DNA of 64,000 nt from Nocardia vinacea NBRC 16497. GTDB taxonomy: Bacteria; Actinomycetota; Actinomycetes; Mycobacteriales; Mycobacteriaceae. Below the pieces are notes generated by a model. The model had not been told where the DNA came from. It did no database searches and worked only from the letters and a program-made list of their open reading frames with translations. This document shows, in pieces, positions 17,285 through 26,414 of the stretch; positions within the stretch are counted from its first letter, which is position 1; the number at the start of each line of letters is the position of its first letter. Both the position numbers and the translations under genes were made by a program. The DNA is taken from the NCBI RefSeq assembly GCF_000308835.1, contig NZ_BAGN01000421.1, forward strand, positions 1 to 64,000, written 5' to 3'.

Positions 17285-18475
17285 GTGAGCGCTGAACTGA
17301 TCGTGCTTTTGATCGTGATAGTGACCGCGTTGGCGTTCGATTTCACCAACGGTTTTCACGATACCGCCAATGCCATGGCGACCTCGATCGCTACCGGTGC
17401 GCTCAGCCCGCGGGTAGCGGTTGGTATGTCTGCCGTACTCAATCTGATCGGAGCCTTCCTATCGGTCGAGGTTGCCAAGACCGTGTCGGGTGGGCTGCTG
17501 AATATCAACAATGTGCACCATATGGAGTTGCTGCACATCGTGTTCGCGGGTCTGGTCGGTGGGATTCTATGGAATCTGTTCACCTGGCTGTTCGGCCTTC
17601 CGTCGAGTTCCTCGCATGCGCTGTTCGGTGGTCTCATCGGTGCGGCGGTGGCTGCGCTGGGGACCGGCGGGGTGATCTGGACCGGGAATGAGAAGACGGG
17701 TCTGATCAGCAAGATCCTGGTGCCCGCGCTGTTGGCGCCGTTCGTTGCCGCACTCGTGGCCGGGCTCGGCACGTTCCTGGTCTATCGGCTTACGCGTCGA
17801 TCGGTCGAGAAGAAGGTGAACGACGGGTTCCGTTGGGGGCAGATCGGATCCGCCGCGCTCGTCTCGCTCGCGCACGGTACGAATGATGCGCAGAAGACGA
17901 TGGGCGTCATCTTCATGGCGCTTGTCGCGCACGGCACATTCACCAATAGCGACGCGATTCCATTGTGGGTCAAGATCTGTTGTGCGGTGGCGATCGCCGC
18001 GGGCACCTACCTCGGCGGCTGGCGCATAATCCGCACCCTCGGCAAGGGTTTGGTCGAGCTCGATCCGCCGCAGGGGTTCGCGGCCGAATCATCCTCGGCT
18101 GCAATTATTCTCACGTCCGCGCAGTTCGGACTTCCGCTCTCGACGACGCAGACCGCGACCGGTTCGATCCTCGGTACCGGGCTCGGCAAGCCGGGCGCGG
18201 AGGTGCGCTGGGGTGTTATGGGCCGGATGGTTGTCGCGTGGCTGTTCACGCTCCCGCTCGCGGGTCTGGTCGGCGCGGTGTGCTGGTGGATCGCCGATCT
18301 GGTCGGCGGCCTTGGCGGCGTGCTGATCGACTTCGCGATCCTGATCGCGATGTCGGCCTACATGTACCTGCGGTCGCGACGCAATCCGGTCGACACCAGC
18401 AATGTCAATGACGAATGGGAGGGTGGGCACACGCCTGCGTCCAACGTCGAGGCCAAGGCCGGCGCGTCGGTCTGA
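17285..18475 (+). CDS. pit: Low-affinity inorganic phosphate transporter, PiT family
   Basis: A 396-aa integral membrane phosphate:cation symporter. Both PiT signature repeats are present: FDFTNGFHDTANAMAT near the N-terminus and AHGTNDAQKTMG in the middle, with 9-10 hydrophobic helices. I start at GTG 17285, giving VSAELIVLL, which matches the usual N-terminus of actinobacterial Pit proteins. An ATG at 17261 would add eight residues. It is followed closely by a small membrane protein and two DUF3349 proteins on the same strand, a common actinobacterial arrangement. Confidence 0.92.
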   Translation: MSAELIVLLIVIVTALAFDFTNGFHDTANAMATSIATGALSPRVAVGMSAVLNLIGAFLSVEVAKTVSGGLLNINNVHHMELLHIVFAGLVGGILWNLFTWLFGLPSSSSHALFGGLIGAAVAALGTGGVIWTGNEKTGLISKILVPALLAPFVAALVAGLGTFLVYRLTRRSVEKKVNDGFRWGQIGSAALVSLAHGTNDAQKTMGVIFMALVAHGTFTNSDAIPLWVKICCAVAIAAGTYLGGWRIIRTLGKGLVELDPPQGFAAESSSAAIILTSAQFGLPLSTTQTATGSILGTGLGKPGAEVRWGVMGRMVVAWLFTLPLAGLVGAVCWWIADLVGGLGGVLIDFAILIAMSAYMYLRSRRNPVDTSNVNDEWEGGHTPASNVEAKAGASV

Positions 18476-18488
18476 GGAGGTTGGATTC

Positions 18489-18779
18489 ATGGATACAATC
18501 ACCGCTATCGCCAAGTCGCTGGGCGAGGTGACTCTGATCGCCGTCCTGCTCGGGACCGGGTTACCGGTGATCTTCGCGACCGGGATTCGGCTCTGGTCGA
18601 TGGAGCCCGCCACCGCCGACGGTGCCGGTGCGCGCAACCAAGCCGCGCAAGTCGTCGCGTACCTCTGCTTCGCGATTGTCATCGTCGCGGTGGTCCTCGG
18701 AATCCTTTATATCGCAAAGGATTTCCTCAGCCACACCTTCGACATCCAGCTGTTCGGCGCCAAACCTCCCAAGAAGTGA
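18489..18779 (+). CDS. Small two-TM membrane protein downstream of pit
   Basis: A 96-aa protein with two hydrophobic helices (about 13-33 and 52-74) and a C-terminal cytoplasmic tail ending in KPPKK. GAGGAGG precedes the ATG by eight bases, and the gene begins 13 bases after pit, so it is almost certainly co-transcribed. Conserved next to pit in Nocardia and mycobacteria as I recall. Role unknown; perhaps a Pit accessory subunit. Confidence 0.8.
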   Translation: MDTITAIAKSLGEVTLIAVLLGTGLPVIFATGIRLWSMEPATADGAGARNQAAQVVAYLCFAIVIVAVVLGILYIAKDFLSHTFDIQLFGAKPPKK

Positions 18780-18783
18780 ACCC

Positions 18784-19092
18784 ATGACATCCAAAGCATC
18801 CATACTCGGATCGGTCCTGAACTGGCTGCGTGCCGGGTATCCGCACGGCGTCCCACCCGAGGACTACGTCGCGTTGTTCGCCGTGCTGCACCGCAAGCTG
18901 ACCGAGGACGAGGTCGGTGAGGTTGTCGAACAGTTGATCGCAGCGGATACCGATGGCGTGATCGACCGTGGTCAGGTCCAGGACGCAATCGGCAAGCTCG
19001 CGCACGAGAAGCCGGGCGAGGATGATGTGAATCGGGTCGCTGCCCGGCTCGCCGCCGTGGGGTGGCCGCTGGCACACCCCTCCGACGCCTGA
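18784..19092 (+). CDS. DUF3349 protein, first copy
   Basis: A 102-aa all-helical soluble protein of the DUF3349 family, with the signature WLRAGYPHGVPPEDYVALFAVL near the N-terminus and a C-terminal VAARLAAVGWPL. Mycobacterial members are small and of unknown function. Starts four bases after the small membrane protein and is followed eight bases later by a paralog, so the pair probably arose by tandem duplication. Confidence 0.87.
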   Translation: MTSKASILGSVLNWLRAGYPHGVPPEDYVALFAVLHRKLTEDEVGEVVEQLIAADTDGVIDRGQVQDAIGKLAHEKPGEDDVNRVAARLAAVGWPLAHPSDA

Positions 19093-19100
19093 TACCTCCT

Positions 19101-19421
19101 ATGGCCCTATCCGATCTCCTCACCAGAATCGTCGCGTGGTTGCGGGCCGGATATCCGCACGGCGTGCCGGATCCGGACTATGTGCCGCTGCTGGCCCTGC
19201 TCTCGCGGCGACTGCCCGAAGCGGATGTGCGGCAGGTGGCGGACGCGCTGATCGAGCAGGGCGCCATACCGGCCGACCGGGTCGATATCGGCGTGCTCAT
19301 CACCAAACTGACCAATGAGATGCCACTCGAATCCGATATCGCCCGCGTCCGAGCGCATTTGCAGGCCGCGGGCTGGCCGATCGATGACGCATGGCCCGAT
19401 CCGGACGGGGAAAGAGGCTGA
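19101..19421 (+). CDS. DUF3349 protein, second copy
   Basis: A 106-aa paralog of the preceding gene, sharing WLRAGYPHGVP and the AAGWP ending but otherwise clearly diverged, so the duplication is not recent. ATG 19101 is preferred because it aligns with the first copy; the frame is open from 19062. Last gene of the pit cluster, ending 26 bases before the convergent cholesterol oxidase. Confidence 0.86.
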   Translation: MALSDLLTRIVAWLRAGYPHGVPDPDYVPLLALLSRRLPEADVRQVADALIEQGAIPADRVDIGVLITKLTNEMPLESDIARVRAHLQAAGWPIDDAWPDPDGERG

Positions 19422-19447
19422 CCGACCCTGCATGGACCGGCCCAGTG

Positions 19448-21088
19448 TCATGCCAGGTCGGTGGCGATGATCTTTTCGATATTGCGTTCCGCGAGGCCGG
19501 TAATCGTCAGGAATGGGTTGACGCCGGTGTTGCCCGGAATCAGCGAGCCATCGATGACATACAGCCCGGAGTATCCGTTGAGGCGGCCGTAGTTATCGGT
19601 GGCCTGTCCGAGCAGGCAGCCGCCGAGGGGGTGGTAGACGAAGTCGTCGCCCCAGACCTTGTAGACGCCGAACAGATCGGACCGATAAATCGTGCCCGCC
19701 TTGGAATTGATGGCATCGAATACGCGTTTCGCCGCATCGATCGAGGGTTGGGTGTACGACGCCTGCCAGGACAGATCTACCCCGCCGGTGGACGAGTTGT
19801 AGGTGAACTTGGCGCGGTTGGGGTTCTTGGTGATCGCCAGATAGAGGTTCACGCCGTTCTCGGTACTCGTTGGGAACGGGGCGATTTCGGCGAATACCGG
19901 ACCGTTCGCATCGGCCCAGTTGTCGATGCCCATGCAGGGAATCGCGGATTGGAGCGCGCCGGTCAAATCCAGTCCGGCCCGGCCGACCATCACATTGCCG
20001 TTATTGCCCCAGCCCCCGCCGACCGAATCGGCGAGGTTGGGCAGCTTGCCCAGCGCCTTCATGGTGACGAGCAGCTTGCTTGTGCCGACGCTGCCCGCCG
20101 CGAAGAAGACCTTGTCCGCAGTGACCGTCTTGGTCGCCACCGTATTGCCGAGCACGTCGATCTGCGTGATGACCACCGTGTAACCGCTCGCGGCCGGTGC
20201 CACGCTGGTGACCTTGTGCAGCGGGGAGATGCTCAGTTTGCCGGTCGCGGCGGCCACCGCCAGATAGGTCTTGTCGAGTGAGCGCTTTCCGTAGTTGTTG
20301 CCGTAGATGACTTCACCGGCCAGCGCCGAGCGAGTGACGGTATTCGCCTGCTCCTTCTGCATGTAGCTGAAGTCGTAGACATTGGGCACGAATGTTGTTG
20401 TGTAGCCTGCGTTATTGGCGGTTGTGCGACTGACCCGCGCGTATTTGTAGCATTCGGCGGATTCGAACCAGGCCGAATCGACATTGTTGACGCCGAGCGC
20501 GGCCTGCGCGCGCGGAAAGTAGGTGGAGTACATCGTCGTCGCGTCGACCGATGGCAGGATCTGTTGGAAATAGTCCTGTTTCGGCAGCGGAGCCATACCG
20601 CCGTTGACCAGCGAGCCGCCGCCCACGCCGCGACCCTGATACACCCGCGTCGCCGCGAAATGCTCCGAATCGAGCACACCGGCGTCACTCGGGCTGATGT
20701 CTCGGTTGATATCCGCCCCGACGAAATGGCTGACCGGCTGCTCGGTCCTGGTTCGGAACCAATACGAGCGCTCGTCCGGATCGAGCATGGTGCAGAAGAC
20801 TTTTCCGTCCGAACCGGGTGTGGTCCAGTTCTGGCCCATCTCGATCATCGCCACCTGCTTGCCCGCCTGACACAAGCGCAGCGCGGCGACCGCGCCGCCG
20901 TAGCCGCTGCCGATGATCAGATTCGGCACGTGATCCCCGTTGCCGATGGGTGCCGCCGACGCCTTGGCGGTCCACGCGGCCGGGCTGAGCGTCATCGCCC
21001 CGGCGGCAATTGCAGTGCCCGCCAAGAATTTCCGGCGATTCATCCCTTGGCGAACGCCGGTGTTGGCCGAGGGGCGTCGGTCGTACAT
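19448..21088 (-). CDS. choA: Secreted cholesterol oxidase, class I (GMC family)
   Basis: Oxidises the 3-beta-hydroxyl of cholesterol and isomerises the double bond to give cholest-4-en-3-one plus hydrogen peroxide, using non-covalent FAD. A Tat signal (NRRKFLAG at about residues 17-24, then a hydrophobic core ending ASA) targets the folded enzyme outside. The FAD-binding GSGYGG motif is at 60-65. The active-site residues of Streptomyces/Brevibacterium enzymes are recognisable: Glu in FAEIAPFP, His in YHPLGGC and Asn in PGNTGVNPF. Starting at ATG 21088 (GGAAGG upstream) gives 546 aa, the length I recall for Streptomyces ChoA. A sequence matching the KstR operator consensus lies at 21140-21153. 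Confidence 0.94.
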   Translation of the reverse strand: MYDRRPSANTGVRQGMNRRKFLAGTAIAAGAMTLSPAAWTAKASAAPIGNGDHVPNLIIGSGYGGAVAALRLCQAGKQVAMIEMGQNWTTPGSDGKVFCTMLDPDERSYWFRTRTEQPVSHFVGADINRDISPSDAGVLDSEHFAATRVYQGRGVGGGSLVNGGMAPLPKQDYFQQILPSVDATTMYSTYFPRAQAALGVNNVDSAWFESAECYKYARVSRTTANNAGYTTTFVPNVYDFSYMQKEQANTVTRSALAGEVIYGNNYGKRSLDKTYLAVAAATGKLSISPLHKVTSVAPAASGYTVVITQIDVLGNTVATKTVTADKVFFAAGSVGTSKLLVTMKALGKLPNLADSVGGGWGNNGNVMVGRAGLDLTGALQSAIPCMGIDNWADANGPVFAEIAPFPTSTENGVNLYLAITKNPNRAKFTYNSSTGGVDLSWQASYTQPSIDAAKRVFDAINSKAGTIYRSDLFGVYKVWGDDFVYHPLGGCLLGQATDNYGRLNGYSGLYVIDGSLIPGNTGVNPFLTITGLAERNIEKIIATDLA

Positions 21089-21139
21089 GAGCGAAACCTT
21101 CCGATGTGAGGCGTAGGAGAGTGCCTCGAATCGGCAGAC

Positions 21140-21153
21140 TGTAACAGGTTCTA
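21140..21153. promoter_or_regulatory. Putative KstR operator upstream of cholesterol oxidase
   Basis: TGTAACAGGTTCTA fits the KstR consensus TNNAACNNGTTNNA at every fixed position and lies 52 bases upstream of the choA start. KstR is the TetR repressor of cholesterol catabolism in mycobacteria and rhodococci and is released by sterol-derived CoA thioesters. This would make the oxidase sterol-inducible. Match read by eye. Confidence 0.65.
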
Positions 21154-21332
21154 GTTGAGATTTGAGCAAATTCTGATGTTGATGTGTCAATCCTGGACGG
21201 AGTACTTTCGAGGCGGCATCGACGGCTCAATGACATTGGGTCGCAACAAATGTCGATCACAGCATCGATGACCGCCATCCCGATGGCGTCGGAGGTGCCG
21301 CCGAACAATGGCACGACAGCTGATTCCGCGGC

Positions 21333-21809
21333 TCACGAGTCCAGGTGTCGGCTCCGCAATCGGTACTCGAATATGCCTCGCGGTTCACCTGGCCCGAAAT
21401 ACTGGTCGTCATGTTCGACGAATTCGAACCCGGCCTGCTTGAACAAGGCCGCCGCAGGCTGGTTGTCGGGGCGCACGGTCAGGTAAACCACGTCGGCCCC
21501 ATCTGTACGACATTGCTGCAGCATGTGGTCGAGCAGGGCACGACCGTAGCCTTTGCCCTGGTACTGCTCGACCACCGCGAACGTGAACAGGAGGGCGCGG
21601 CCCGCCTTGTGGAGCGTCAGCGCATAACCGATCACCCTGCCGTCCAGCTCGGCAACCAGCCAGTCGGATCCGTGCAGGTCGTACAGCTGTCGCAGCATCA
21701 GATACAGGTACGGCTCGGCGAACACCGCGGCCTCGATGGCCGCGATATCTTCGATGTCGGCGAGGCGTGCCTGCCGGTATTGCGGCTGCGGCGCTCTTAC
21801 GATGTCCAT
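21333..21809 (-). CDS. GNAT family N-acetyltransferase (RimI-like)
   Basis: A 158-aa Gcn5-related acetyltransferase. The acetyl-CoA pyrophosphate loop is QGKGYG (about residues 92-97), followed by ALLDHM; the C-terminal strand VYLTVRPDNQPAAALFKQAGF is the usual RimI-like N-x-x-A-x-x-x-Y/F-x-x-x-GF motif. It could acetylate a protein N-terminus or a small amine. The frame is open far upstream, but ATG 21809 has AGGAAG at the right distance and begins the conserved domain. Divergent from the LIP lipase. Confidence 0.88.
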   Translation of the reverse strand: MDIVRAPQPQYRQARLADIEDIAAIEAAVFAEPYLYLMLRQLYDLHGSDWLVAELDGRVIGYALTLHKAGRALLFTFAVVEQYQGKGYGRALLDHMLQQCRTDGADVVYLTVRPDNQPAAALFKQAGFEFVEHDDQYFGPGEPRGIFEYRLRSRHLDS

Positions 21810-22084
21810 GAGCTTCCTAGTGCCGGGGCATAGGTCATCGCGGACCACTGCACCAAGAACGATACGCGGCTGACCCTTGTCTGTGAGAACTGCAGGGGAT
21901 CGGAGGCGGCGGCAGCGTCGTTGTTCGTTCGAGCCTGCTTGTGCACCAGTGATTTTCGGAATTTTGGGTGCGACCAGCGTGTCGGGCCGGCTCAGTCGTG
22001 ACAAGTTCGAATAGATCCCAGGTGTTGTTCCGCTGCGACATAGTCTGGCCTTCGTCGGGCGGTGTCGAATCCGGGAGGTGGCAG

Positions 22085-23467
22085 ATGTCGATTTTCCGAG
22101 CTGTCGTCGTCGCGAGCATGGTGGGTTGCTCGCTGCTGGTGGGGCCGGCGCCCGCGCATGCCGACCCGACCGAAGGCCCGGCCGCGCCGGTGTCGCCCGG
22201 CCCGTCCGACCTGCAGCGGTGGATCGATGCCCACATCCCGGCGCCATCGCTCCGGCCCGCCGCATCACCGCCATCCGGTGCGTTGCCCGCGGACTTGGCG
22301 GCGTTGTGGCAAGCGGTGCGGTCCGCGCCGTCGGGGGATCGGATGTTCGACGAGTGGCCGGATGGGCTCGATCGTCTCGCGCCCGGCGATATCGTCGAGT
22401 GGCGAGATGTGACAGCGACTTCTGCGCTGCTGGCGATCGTGCCGATTCAGCGTGCGATCCTGCTGAAGTTCCGGACGACGGACGCCTCCGGCGTGCCATC
22501 CTTCGGCACCGCGACCTTGGTGATTCCCGCCGCCGCATGGACGGGTCCGGGGGATCGGCCGGTATTGGTGAACGCCGTGCCGATCAATTCGCTCGGGCTC
22601 AGCTGCACGCCGAGCTACGCGATGGCGCACGGATTGCACAGCAAGTTCAACGCGGGGGATCTGTTTCCGCCGAACACGGCCTGGGGCCTCAGCCGCGGCT
22701 ACGCGGTGCTGATTCCCGATCACGAGGGGCCATGGATGGCCTACGCCGAACCGAAGGTCGCCGGGCATGTGGTGCTGGATTCCATTCGCGCGGTGCGCAA
22801 CGTGCTGCCGACGGAGTTCACGGGCAGCCGTTTCACGCTAACCGGGTATTCCGGTGGCGCGATCGCATCGTATGCGGCCGCAATGCTGCTCGACGAGTAC
22901 GCGCCGGAATTGTCGGGTGTGCTGGTCGGGGCGGCCATGGGTGGGCTCGTGACCGACTATCGAATGGTCGCCGGCCGCTTCAACGGCAACTCCGCATCCG
23001 GCATTCTGCTGGTAGTCGCGCTGGCGATGGGCCGGGAGCATCCGGCGACTCTCGGCTATATGAATCATCTGGCGCAGTGGGCGGCGACCTCACCCATCAA
23101 GGACACCTGCGGTGACAGCAATGGCCCGCTCGGCGTGGTCGGCGTTCCCATCGATGCCGCTGCCAATGTCAGCAACCCGCTGACCAGCGAAATCGCCGAT
23201 CGGATCTTCGGGCAGCTCAGCCTGACCGACCGTAAGTCGGGTGCGCCGCTCTACATCTATCACGCCGCCAGCGACATCTGGATCCCGCAGCAAAACGGCG
23301 ACGATCTCTACCGCGCCCAATGCGCGCGCGGCGTCCCCGCGGTGCACCGCACCGAACCCGGTGAGCACGTCATCGCCCTGATCACCGGCTTCCCCGGGGA
23401 GATCGGCTGGATCGACGGGCGCTTGCGCGGCGAACCCGCCCCGAGCGAATGCCCTCCGCGCCGGTGA
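22085..23467 (+). CDS. Secreted lipase, LIP family (second paralog)
   Basis: A 460-aa secreted alpha/beta hydrolase related to the lipase at 4653-5888. A signal peptide (about residues 1-25, cleavage near AHA) is followed by a Pro/Ala-rich spacer, the lipase core with nucleophile motif GYSGGA, an aspartate in the ASDIWIP segment and a histidine in GEHVIAL close to the C-terminus. Two cysteine pairs may form disulfides. ATG 22085 has GGGAGG just upstream. Monocistronic and divergent from the acetyltransferase. Confidence 0.88.
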   Translation: MSIFRAVVVASMVGCSLLVGPAPAHADPTEGPAAPVSPGPSDLQRWIDAHIPAPSLRPAASPPSGALPADLAALWQAVRSAPSGDRMFDEWPDGLDRLAPGDIVEWRDVTATSALLAIVPIQRAILLKFRTTDASGVPSFGTATLVIPAAAWTGPGDRPVLVNAVPINSLGLSCTPSYAMAHGLHSKFNAGDLFPPNTAWGLSRGYAVLIPDHEGPWMAYAEPKVAGHVVLDSIRAVRNVLPTEFTGSRFTLTGYSGGAIASYAAAMLLDEYAPELSGVLVGAAMGGLVTDYRMVAGRFNGNSASGILLVVALAMGREHPATLGYMNHLAQWAATSPIKDTCGDSNGPLGVVGVPIDAAANVSNPLTSEIADRIFGQLSLTDRKSGAPLYIYHAASDIWIPQQNGDDLYRAQCARGVPAVHRTEPGEHVIALITGFPGEIGWIDGRLRGEPAPSECPPRR

Positions 23468-23868
23468 GTTCGGATCAGTGGTGAGACTCCAGAGAAACCG
23501 CCGGGCCGGGCGCATCGGGTGATGGCACCGCGGTCGTATTCGACGCCGATCCCGACCGCTGGTGCGCCAGCCAGCCCGCCGGGGTCGCAGCCGAGACCCG
23601 ATGTCGACCTGCCCTGGTCGGACCAGTTCTTCGGCCGACTGGGCCTCGTCCTCGGCGTCGCATACCGCTCCGCCGCGGCAATCACCGACGGCAGCACCCC
23701 CCGGGGTGACGAGTGCCTCGTCCAATTACCTTCTGCGGTAACCGGGTCTGGCATTCTCCCCGTCGAGCGCAGTCGAATTGTGGTGTCGGACGGCGTGGCG
23801 GACCGCATTTCGACTGCGCTCGGCGCACAGCCGGACCTGATGGCGAAGCAGCCTATCTGGACGGGCCA
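23468..23868. other. Intergenic region with no supported gene
   Basis: About 400 bases between two convergent genes. Frames are open on both strands (for example rightward from 23519), but none shows a domain, a signal peptide or a convincing ribosome site. It may be a decayed gene. Confidence 0.4.
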
Positions 23869-25011
23869 CTAGTGCGTAGCAGTTGCGAAAGGCGTTGCTA
23901 CAGGGGTGGATTCGGTGCGGTGGGGGTGCGCCCATCGGCCGCGGCGTTCCAGGATGGGTAGCACGCCCTCGCCGAACCAGTAGGCCTCTTCGATGTGTGG
24001 GTAGCCGGAGAGGATGAAGTGGGTGATGCCGAGGTCGGCGTACTCGATCAAGCGGTCGGCGACCTCTTCGTGTGAGCCGACCAGTGCGGTGCCGGCCCCG
24101 CCGCGGACCAAACCGACGCCCGCCCACAGGTTCGGCGCGATCTCCAGACGATCGGTGCGGCCACCGTGCAGGTCCAGCATTCGGCGCTGGCCTTCGGATT
24201 CGCTGCGCGCGAGACTGGCTTGCACGCGGGCTATTTCGGCCGGGTCGAGGCCGGACAGCAGCCGATCGGCCACGGCCCAGGCCGCTTCGGAGGTGTCGCG
24301 GCTGATGACGTGAATGCGTAGGCCGTAGCTGAGCTCTCGGCCTTCGGCGACGGCGAGTCCGCGGATCCAATCGAGTTTCTTGCCCACCGCGGCGGGTGGT
24401 TCGCCCCATGTGAGGTAGGTGTCGGCATAGCGGGCCGCGACGGGTCCGGCGGGTCCGGAGGAGCCACCGAAGAAGACCGGTGGGATCGGGTCCGGATGGT
24501 TGTTGAGCAGGGCGTCGCGGATCTGAATGTGGGTGCCCTCGAAGCTGATCGGCTCGCGGGACTCCCACAGTTCGCGCACCACGTGCAGGAATTCGGCGGT
24601 GCGGGCGTAGCGCTGTTCTTTATCGAGGAAGTCGCCGTAGGCCTGTTGTTCGTGTGGTTCGCCGCCGGTCACCACATTCAGCAGCAGGCGGCCGCGGGAG
24701 TGACGCTGGTAGGTCCCGGCCATCTGCGCGGCCAGCGTCGGGCTGACCAGTCCGGGGCGAAACGCCACCAGGAACTTCAGCGTTTCGGTGGTTTCGACGA
24801 GCATGGCGGTGGTCAGCCAGGCATCCTCGCACCACGCGCCGGTCGGGGTGAGGACCGCCTCGAAACCGTTGTCCTCGGCTGCCGCGCCGATTTGGTTGAG
24901 GTAGCGCAGCGATGCCGGCCGGTCACCGGACATCGAAGTGCCGTGACCACCGGCGATCAGGCCACGCGAATCGCCGTAGGTGGGCAGAAACCAATGGAAC
25001 GACAGTGACAT
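23869..25011 (-). CDS. ssuD: SsuD-like FMNH2-dependent alkanesulfonate monooxygenase
   Basis: A 380-aa bacterial luciferase-like flavin monooxygenase, closely matching the SsuD length and N-terminus (SLSFHWFLPTYGDS). It would cleave alkanesulfonates to aldehyde plus sulfite using FMNH2 supplied by a separate reductase. Conserved SsuD landmarks include the VAFRPG strand, LLNVVTGG, YARTAEFL and FFGGSSGPA. ATG 25011 has GAGGAG upstream; the frame extends to 25059. It is divergent from a DszC-like/DszA-like pair and belongs to a 10-kb sulfur island with two flavin reductases at 32297-33320. No ABC importer is present in the window. Confidence 0.87.
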   Translation of the reverse strand: MSLSFHWFLPTYGDSRGLIAGGHGTSMSGDRPASLRYLNQIGAAAEDNGFEAVLTPTGAWCEDAWLTTAMLVETTETLKFLVAFRPGLVSPTLAAQMAGTYQRHSRGRLLLNVVTGGEPHEQQAYGDFLDKEQRYARTAEFLHVVRELWESREPISFEGTHIQIRDALLNNHPDPIPPVFFGGSSGPAGPVAARYADTYLTWGEPPAAVGKKLDWIRGLAVAEGRELSYGLRIHVISRDTSEAAWAVADRLLSGLDPAEIARVQASLARSESEGQRRMLDLHGGRTDRLEIAPNLWAGVGLVRGGAGTALVGSHEEVADRLIEYADLGITHFILSGYPHIEEAYWFGEGVLPILERRGRWAHPHRTESTPVATPFATATH

Positions 25012-25190
25012 CGACAACTGCTCCTCGCCGGTTCGGATGCCGTTTTCAGGCATGGACAATCGCGATGCTGCCAGCGTCGCCGAGCTCTGTCATCGGTTGG
25101 AATCTGTGTGGTTCTTACCCCTACCAGCGTGTTTCGATCGCGATGCATCTAACTGGTGAGCTGACGGTCGGACCGCGCGATCGTGGGGTG

Positions 25191-26414
25191 ATGACATCCA
25201 TCGACGCGAAATCCACCACAGACTCCGACCTGGATGCGATCTTCGGGCCGATCTTCGAGCGCATCGCGCAGGGCGCGGTCGAGCGCGAGATCGATCGTCG
25301 GCTGCCTTTCGAGGAAGTGGCCTGGCTGCGCGAGGCCAAATTCGGTGCGTTGCGGGTGCCGGTCGAATTCGGCGGCTACGGCGTCACGGTGCGACAGCTG
25401 TTCCGGTTGCTCATCGAATTGGCCGCCGCCGAATCGAATCTGCCGCAGGCGCTGCGGGTGCACTTCTCCTTTGTCGAGGACCAGTTGCTCGCCGAACCGG
25501 GGGAGCATCGTACGCATTGGCTGCGCGCCGCGGCCGGGGGCACGCTCGTCGGCAATGCGATCACCGAGCCGGGCATCGGCGCGGTCGACCACTATCGCAC
25601 GCGGCTGACGAAGGATGGTGATCGGTGGCTGCTCAACGGCACCAAGTACTACAGCACCGGTTCGCTCTATGCGGACTACATCCTCGCGGCGGCCGATCGC
25701 GACGGTGAGCGGGTGGGCGTACTCGTCGACGCGAATGCCGACGGAGTCCGCCAGCATGACGACTGGGACGGCTTCGGCCAGCGGCTGACCGCAAGCGGCA
25801 CAACGGAATTCGCCGATGTCAAGGTCGAGCCCGAGCGCATTCTCGGACCCGGCTACGGCGCGCCGGGACCGACCTACGCGACCTCTTACCTGCAGTTGGT
25901 CCAGCTGTCGGTACTTGCCGGAATCGCGAAGCGAGCTGAGCGCGATGCCCGCGAGTGGGTAGCGGCGCGCACCCGCGGCTACACCCATTCGGCCGCCGAT
26001 CTGCCACGCCAGGATCCGTTGGTGCAGCAGGTGATCGGGCGGCTCTCCGCCGCCGCATTCGCCGCCGAGGCCACCGTGCTCGCCGTCGCCGATGTGCTCG
26101 ACAAGGTGCTCGCGGGCGGTGCGCAGGACGAAGACGCCATCGTGGCAGCGGAACTCGCCGCCGCACAGGCACAGCTCGCGGTCATCGATCTCGTATTGCC
26201 GGCCACCACACTGCTGTTCGAGGTCGGCGGCGCATCGGTTGTCTCCGAGCGGCTGCGGCTGGACCGGCACTGGCGCAACGCCCGCACCATCTCGGTGCAC
26301 AATCCGGCCATCCAAAAGGCCAGGTCGATTGGTGATTATCTGCTGAACGGCACCCAATTGCCGTTCGCCTGGAGTGCGGGCGAGCGCAAGCCCGCGACGG
26401 GAGACCAGCAGTGA
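25191..26414 (+). CDS. Acyl-CoA dehydrogenase-fold monooxygenase, SfnB/DszC family
   Basis: A 407-aa flavoprotein with the acyl-CoA dehydrogenase fold (N-terminal helices; a beta domain with GNAITEPGIGAVDHYRT; a C-terminal four-helix bundle ending in FEVGGASVVSERLRLDRHWRNART). Members such as DszC and SfnB do not dehydrogenate acyl-CoA but use reduced flavin and oxygen on sulfur compounds. The chosen start is ATG 25191; the frame runs open from 24912 without a plausible start. It overlaps the next gene by GTGA, so the two proteins should be made in equal amounts. Confidence 0.85.
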   Translation: MTSIDAKSTTDSDLDAIFGPIFERIAQGAVEREIDRRLPFEEVAWLREAKFGALRVPVEFGGYGVTVRQLFRLLIELAAAESNLPQALRVHFSFVEDQLLAEPGEHRTHWLRAAAGGTLVGNAITEPGIGAVDHYRTRLTKDGDRWLLNGTKYYSTGSLYADYILAAADRDGERVGVLVDANADGVRQHDDWDGFGQRLTASGTTEFADVKVEPERILGPGYGAPGPTYATSYLQLVQLSVLAGIAKRAERDAREWVAARTRGYTHSAADLPRQDPLVQQVIGRLSAAAFAAEATVLAVADVLDKVLAGGAQDEDAIVAAELAAAQAQLAVIDLVLPATTLLFEVGGASVVSERLRLDRHWRNARTISVHNPAIQKARSIGDYLLNGTQLPFAWSAGERKPATGDQQ

